Below, piece after piece: positions 59,912 through 64,000 of a DNA stretch of 64,000 nt. Positions within the stretch are counted from its first letter, which is position 1, and every line of letters starts with the position of its first letter. Position numbers and translations under genes: made by a program. The notes below the pieces were generated by a model, which made no database searches, was not told the DNA's origin, and saw only the letters and a list, made by a program, of their open reading frames with translations. Location of the stretch: contig KL647288.1 of assembly GCA_000727475.1 (NCBI GenBank), positions 10,108,055-10,172,054 on the forward strand, given 5' to 3'. This stretch comes from Sarcocystis neurona (Eukaryota > Apicomplexa > Conoidasida > Eucoccidiorida > Sarcocystidae).

Positions 59912-60102
59912 TTGTTCATTTCCTGTGCGTCAAGGGTGAAAGCTACACTTGTGACTTCGCTGCAGCTTAACGTAAACAAATATTTTCTGCCCTTTAGACC
60001 GAGGTCCTGTATAGCCGCGCGCTATGATGTACAGTTTCATGGCCAGCACGGTAGTCGCCTACTGCTCCTGCGGGAAATGACGTTTTTGTCCGCACCAGAA
60101 AC

Positions 60103-60174
60103 CATGAGTATCTATGTATCGGTACTACGTAGGAGCTCCATGAGTATCTCTGTATCGGTGGTACGTAGGAGTTT
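60103..60174 (+). repeat. Two-copy 36-base direct repeat
   Basis: The unit CATGAGTATCTMTGTATCGG plus RTACGTAGGAGYT occurs at 60103-60138 and 60139-60174 with few differences. In the open frame 59912-60385 it would encode a 12-residue repeat (MSIxVSVxRRSx). The frame has 157 codons, and I cannot show that it is a gene. Confidence 0.7.
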
Positions 60175-61700
60175 ACATGGTGAAGGGGCGGGCACGCACA
60201 AACACGTATGTTGTTACGTGTCATTACATATGTGTATCGCACTTCTGAGCACGACGAAACTTGAGTCCACACTTTCGCACACACGGAGGATGTCATCTTT
60301 ATCTACGTGCGTTCTTTCGTGTAGACACTGGGCATCCGTAATTCGATCAGGTCAACTCAGTCAAGCTTCTACGCTGCTGAACTGATGTTTCTACGTAAAA
60401 CTGTTTTTCCTTTACAGAAGCAGCAGGCATTCATGTTTCCTCTTTGCGGAACTAGATTCCATCACTTGTACTTGAGACAATCAGTAGGTCGACAACAAAC
60501 GTAATCACGCCTCCACAGGGAGAGCAACACAATTTGTATTTTGTTTTCAGGCTGGCGGTGCCCTTTCTTACAGATTTACCTGGCAGCATCACAACTGAAC
60601 AAGTACAGGGAAATGAAAAAGCTGCACAACTGTTTTTGTTCGTCAAACTGTGTATTTGTATACGCGTGCACTGCTGTGCAAAATTTCGACACGAGCAGGC
60701 TTATTTTGAGAGCCAGTCCGACACGTCCCCAATCTACGCAGCGCCACTGCGTGTCTCGTACATTTAAAATATTGCGTATACATACGGGCACATGCAGCAT
60801 CGTACAGAAGGACATGAAGAGTAGTGGAAAGATGAAGGCATGCGACTTCGTACTCTGTATACTGTATGTGCTTGCAACACAGATTACACATGTTCACAGG
60901 GGATGGAAAGCCACAGGCGAATGTTGTAACTGCTCACACCATGGAGCAGAACAGCCACACAGGCACACAGAAACAAGGAGGCGACTCGAAGGTGTTCAGT
61001 AGAAAGTTAAGCTCCTCCTTCCAGTATACTTTTCCGCCAGTGTGTTTACACTGGCGGAATCTCCCTGCGGCACAGGCTACACTACTGCTTGTGCGCAACA
61101 AAAGGCCGTTACTTTTCGCCCGTTCTTTAAAGGCTTGTCCCTATCCACGCGTCAACGGTGGTACGATTCGTGTGCTACTACTTCCTGGTACGGTTTCCGC
61201 TCTCCCAGCCTCGATTAAACTCACATAAGCAGAAGTCACTTAACCTCTTTGGAGAATATTCACCGGCGATGTTTATAACTCGATTCATTTTGTCCTCTTT
61301 TATTCGTACATGTAAACCTTGTGGAGCGACGCTCACCACAAATAAAGAAGCAGGAAAGCGAAATGTGTACATCATATATGTGGACTCATCACTGTTGGAG
61401 CGCATTTGTCACAACCTATTTATATCTAAATGCACAGAACAGTATATATAAAACATGCATATTATATGTATATGTGGGACACGATGGAAAACAGGTTGTA
61501 CACAGCTACTTAGTCACAAAGGCATCGGGATTGCTACCATTAATATGTGCCGTTCAACAGTTACCTTGATCAGAGATGCATTTCTATACGGCGTACCCGG
61601 TGTTTGGTTGTGCAACGTGGGCATGCCTTCGCAGTATACCTCATTCAGGCAGCCTCAGGGCAGCTGGAGTGTACCCACAGCACAACCCGTAGGAGGGCAG
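60175..61700. other. Unique DNA, no supported gene
   Basis: Short frames only. A perfect 11-base inverted repeat (CCGCCAGTGTG/CACTGGCGG-type) near 61,034-61,056 could form a hairpin. No other feature is seen. Confidence 0.4.
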
Positions 61701-64000
61701 CTGCGTGAGACAGACCACGGCGAAGACCCTGGTGTAGAAACAGAGAGGTCGCACGAGCAGTAGAGACTACTACATCAAAACCGGCACTTGCATGAGCAGC
61801 CGCATCGACAGCAGAAAGAGGCCTAGTAGCAGCGGTGGCAGCAGTAGCATCAGAAGGAAGTGCTACGGAGGCAACAACAGCACAAGAGCTGCAGCAGCAG
61901 CAAGCACCACCAGCAAGCACCAGGAACAAGCACCAGCATAAACATCAGCACGACTATCCGAATGACCTGCAGAGCAGCACTGGCGTGAAGCCCACGACCA
62001 CAGGAGCCCTAGAAACAAACACACATTGATCTGCGGCCGCAGGAGCGTCAGCGGCGGATCAGCAGGATCAAGTGTTGCAGGACGAAGTCCGGCACCGACA
62101 GCCTCCGCAGAGCGTGCAGCAGCAGCTGCAGCTGCATTCGCACGGCAGCAGGAGGAGGTGCCGTATCAGTACTTCGGGCAGGAGAGTATAACCTCGTGAC
62201 CAACAGCAACAGAAAAACCCGTCTACAGTCGTTGTATTGAGAGGGACTCAGCAGCTTGTCTAACGCCGGCCAGCTCATGTCAGCGCAGCAGCAGTGGCAG
62301 GATGAGGAGCCGCGTGCGGCGGTGATGGGAAGAACCTCAGCAGAATGTGTTGCAAGCACACTTGCAAATAAAGTTCGTACACAGCAGTACTGTCACCCTC
62401 TCAATACAGTTCTAGCAGGGCTGTGGGGATTAGCGTGTTCAGGATCTTGCACCCAGCTGTCCTTCTGTGATTAGTGGCGTGCGCCTTGAATATTGAGACG
62501 CCTCCCCGCCTGATCACTGTTTTATTACTTCCAAACTCGTGAAAATATCATCTCAGTGTATCATCGTCTCCCTCGATGAAAGAGAGTAGCCGTACTGACT
62601 ATTGGAAATGATGCTGCAGGTCGAATACAGCGGGCTCAGTAGCTGGAGCAGCAAGGCCGACAGCAGGGGGAGAGCGGTGAGCAGCGAGAGCCGTGAGCAG
62701 TGAGACCGGTGAGCAGGGAAAGCGGTCCGCAGCAAGAGGAGCACTAGCGAAAATGTTTGGTGGAGCAGCAGTACGTACCAACAGCGACAGGAACAGCTCT
62801 CGTTGTCGCGGCGTGGAGGGCAAGAGAAACCGGAAGAGTTGAGGAGCCATACGCAGCAGCATCAGCAACAGCGACCGCAGCAGCGCAGCAGAAGCAGCAG
62901 GAGGGAGGGCGAGCAGCGGTGGCATAGGCGGTTCTCTACTGAAAACCAGCAGCACCACCAGCAGCGCAGGTTGCACTGTCAGAAACTATCCGTGGCAAAA
63001 GTCGGTTCGAGGGTGAGACGGAGTAGCTGTTTGGCAGTAGGGGACATACTGTCGCCGACTGAGCTCAAAAATTTCTTCTCCATCTCTGTTACTCATTCAT
63101 TTTTCGTCAGGTGGTATCGGTTCGGGAGGCGCTGTGGGGGGTCGGGTGTCTTGGCATCGATGCTCTTCTTTTGTACCACGGCTTCATCTGCCGCCGTTTG
63201 AACTTGCATGTTTCCACCGCACACTTTTTTATATGGGGATCCAGTGGTTAATTAGATGTAGTAATGGAAGAGGTTATTTGTTCAGGTGGGCTTCTGTATC
63301 TGATTGGGCTGGTCGATGCTGCTGGTGGTGTGGCTCTTACTGCTACTGCCGTTGCTATCTCGCTGCTACTGCACGCGCCGCATCGACCGCCGAGCTGTTT
63401 ACGGTGTCTCTGCGAAGCAGTCGGCATCTGTGGCGCGCCCCGCAGCTGCGTTTAGCCGGCCGTCGACAGCAGCAGGTCCAGCGGCAACGGTATGCAGCAA
63501 CTGAGACGGCTGCAAGTGTAGCAGGCGAAGGGGCATATCTGGTTGCAGCGAGTGCGTAAACAGCAGCAGCAGCAACAGCAGTCACTTCCGCAGCACGAGC
63601 AACGGCCGAAACAGCAGCGTCGAGTGCTTTAGAAGCAACATCAGCAGCAGGAAGCAAAGCGCCGGCAGGGAGGCCGGCAGCGTCAGCTGCAGCTTAATCA
63701 GTATATCAGCAACAGGTCGGGAGAGCAGCAACAGGACGAGACGCACGTGCAAGAACCGCAGCGAACCCCTCGGCAAAAAGGGCGCAGCAACAACAGTAGC
63801 AACTTCGGCAGCATCAAGAGATGCTTCCGCAGCACGAGCAGCAACGGGCGGCGAGGCAGCAGCGGCGAGTGACACAGCAGGAATGCGTGGACACTGGTTC
63901 TACATAGCGAACAGCAACAAGCGGTGCAGCAGGTGAAGTCCGCTTGGGCGAAGAGTAAATCGGCAGAATCAAGGACGGGAGTCCCAACCGCAGCCGCTGC
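61701..64000. repeat. GCA/CAG triplet-rich region at right end
   Basis: GCA/CAG triplets are dense at about 61,790-61,940, 62,095-62,160, 62,640-62,960 and 63,460-64,000. They give Ala, Gln or Leu runs in different frames on both strands. Minus-strand frames such as 62599-62976, 63355-63657 and 63582-63875 are open and Ala/Leu-rich. They might be exons of a gene running off the right edge, but no motif supports a call. The part around 63,090-63,300 is less repetitive. Confidence 0.5.

Noticed and set aside
1..64000. Telomere repeats, tRNA genes, rRNA, CRISPR arrays, retroelement open frames
   Set aside because: By eye I found no TTTAGGG arrays, no convincing A/B-box pair with a cloverleaf, no rRNA core strings, no spaced identical repeats of CRISPR type and no reverse transcriptase motif. 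A tRNA scan was not possible.

Overview
The window looks like nuclear DNA of a coccidian apicomplexan, most likely an Eimeria species. The signs are dense CAG/GCA/CTG triplet tracts inside and outside coding exons, coding sequence that turns these tracts into runs of Ala, Gln, Ser or Leu, introns that end in TGCTGCAG-like acceptors, and long introns full of TATATG, TG/CA and GA microsatellites. No bacterial features are visible: no operons, no Shine-Dalgarno-led gene series and no insertion sequences. The species assignment is inference from composition and gene style.

Layout. Positions 1-10,000 hold no gene that I recognise. The notable content there is a pair of related, highly structured RNA-like elements (about 1570-1890 and 2150-2479, exactly 589 bases apart). 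They differ in sequence but keep the same predicted helices through paired base changes. Two moderately long open frames (5615-6295 and 6860-7504) are possible but unproven genes. From 10,010 to 10,830 the DNA is a GCA/CAG tract that leads into one very large plus-strand gene.

That gene spans about 11,068-46,387 and is the main content of the window. I rebuilt it from splice phases and family motifs. A multi-membrane-segment, low-complexity N-terminal part (exons 11068-15924, 16078-16416, 16686-16781) is followed by a complete Peptidase_S15/CocE-NonD type alpha/beta hydrolase split over nine or more exons (18677-19823, 21338-21763, 25068-25283, 29030-29127, 33818-33998, 36835-38764, 40172-41319, 44358-44463, 46149-46387). 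The nucleophile, acid and histidine motifs lie on three different exons. All exon phases match except for one apparent single-base frameshift at a run of ten G. The introns carry most of the repeats in the window, including a set of four 172-205 base repeats that each look like a splice acceptor, a 24-base micro-exon and a donor.

From 46,388 to 52,829 the sequence is first purine-rich, then ordinary unique DNA with no supported gene. A minus-strand single-exon gene (52830-56198) encodes a 1122-residue protein of unknown function with about seven hydrophobic segments. From 56,199 to the end there are only weak open frames, then GCA-repeat-rich DNA from about 61,700 on.

The two protein genes converge (plus-strand hydrolase, minus-strand membrane protein) with about 6.4 kb between their ends. 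Nothing in the sequence ties their functions together.
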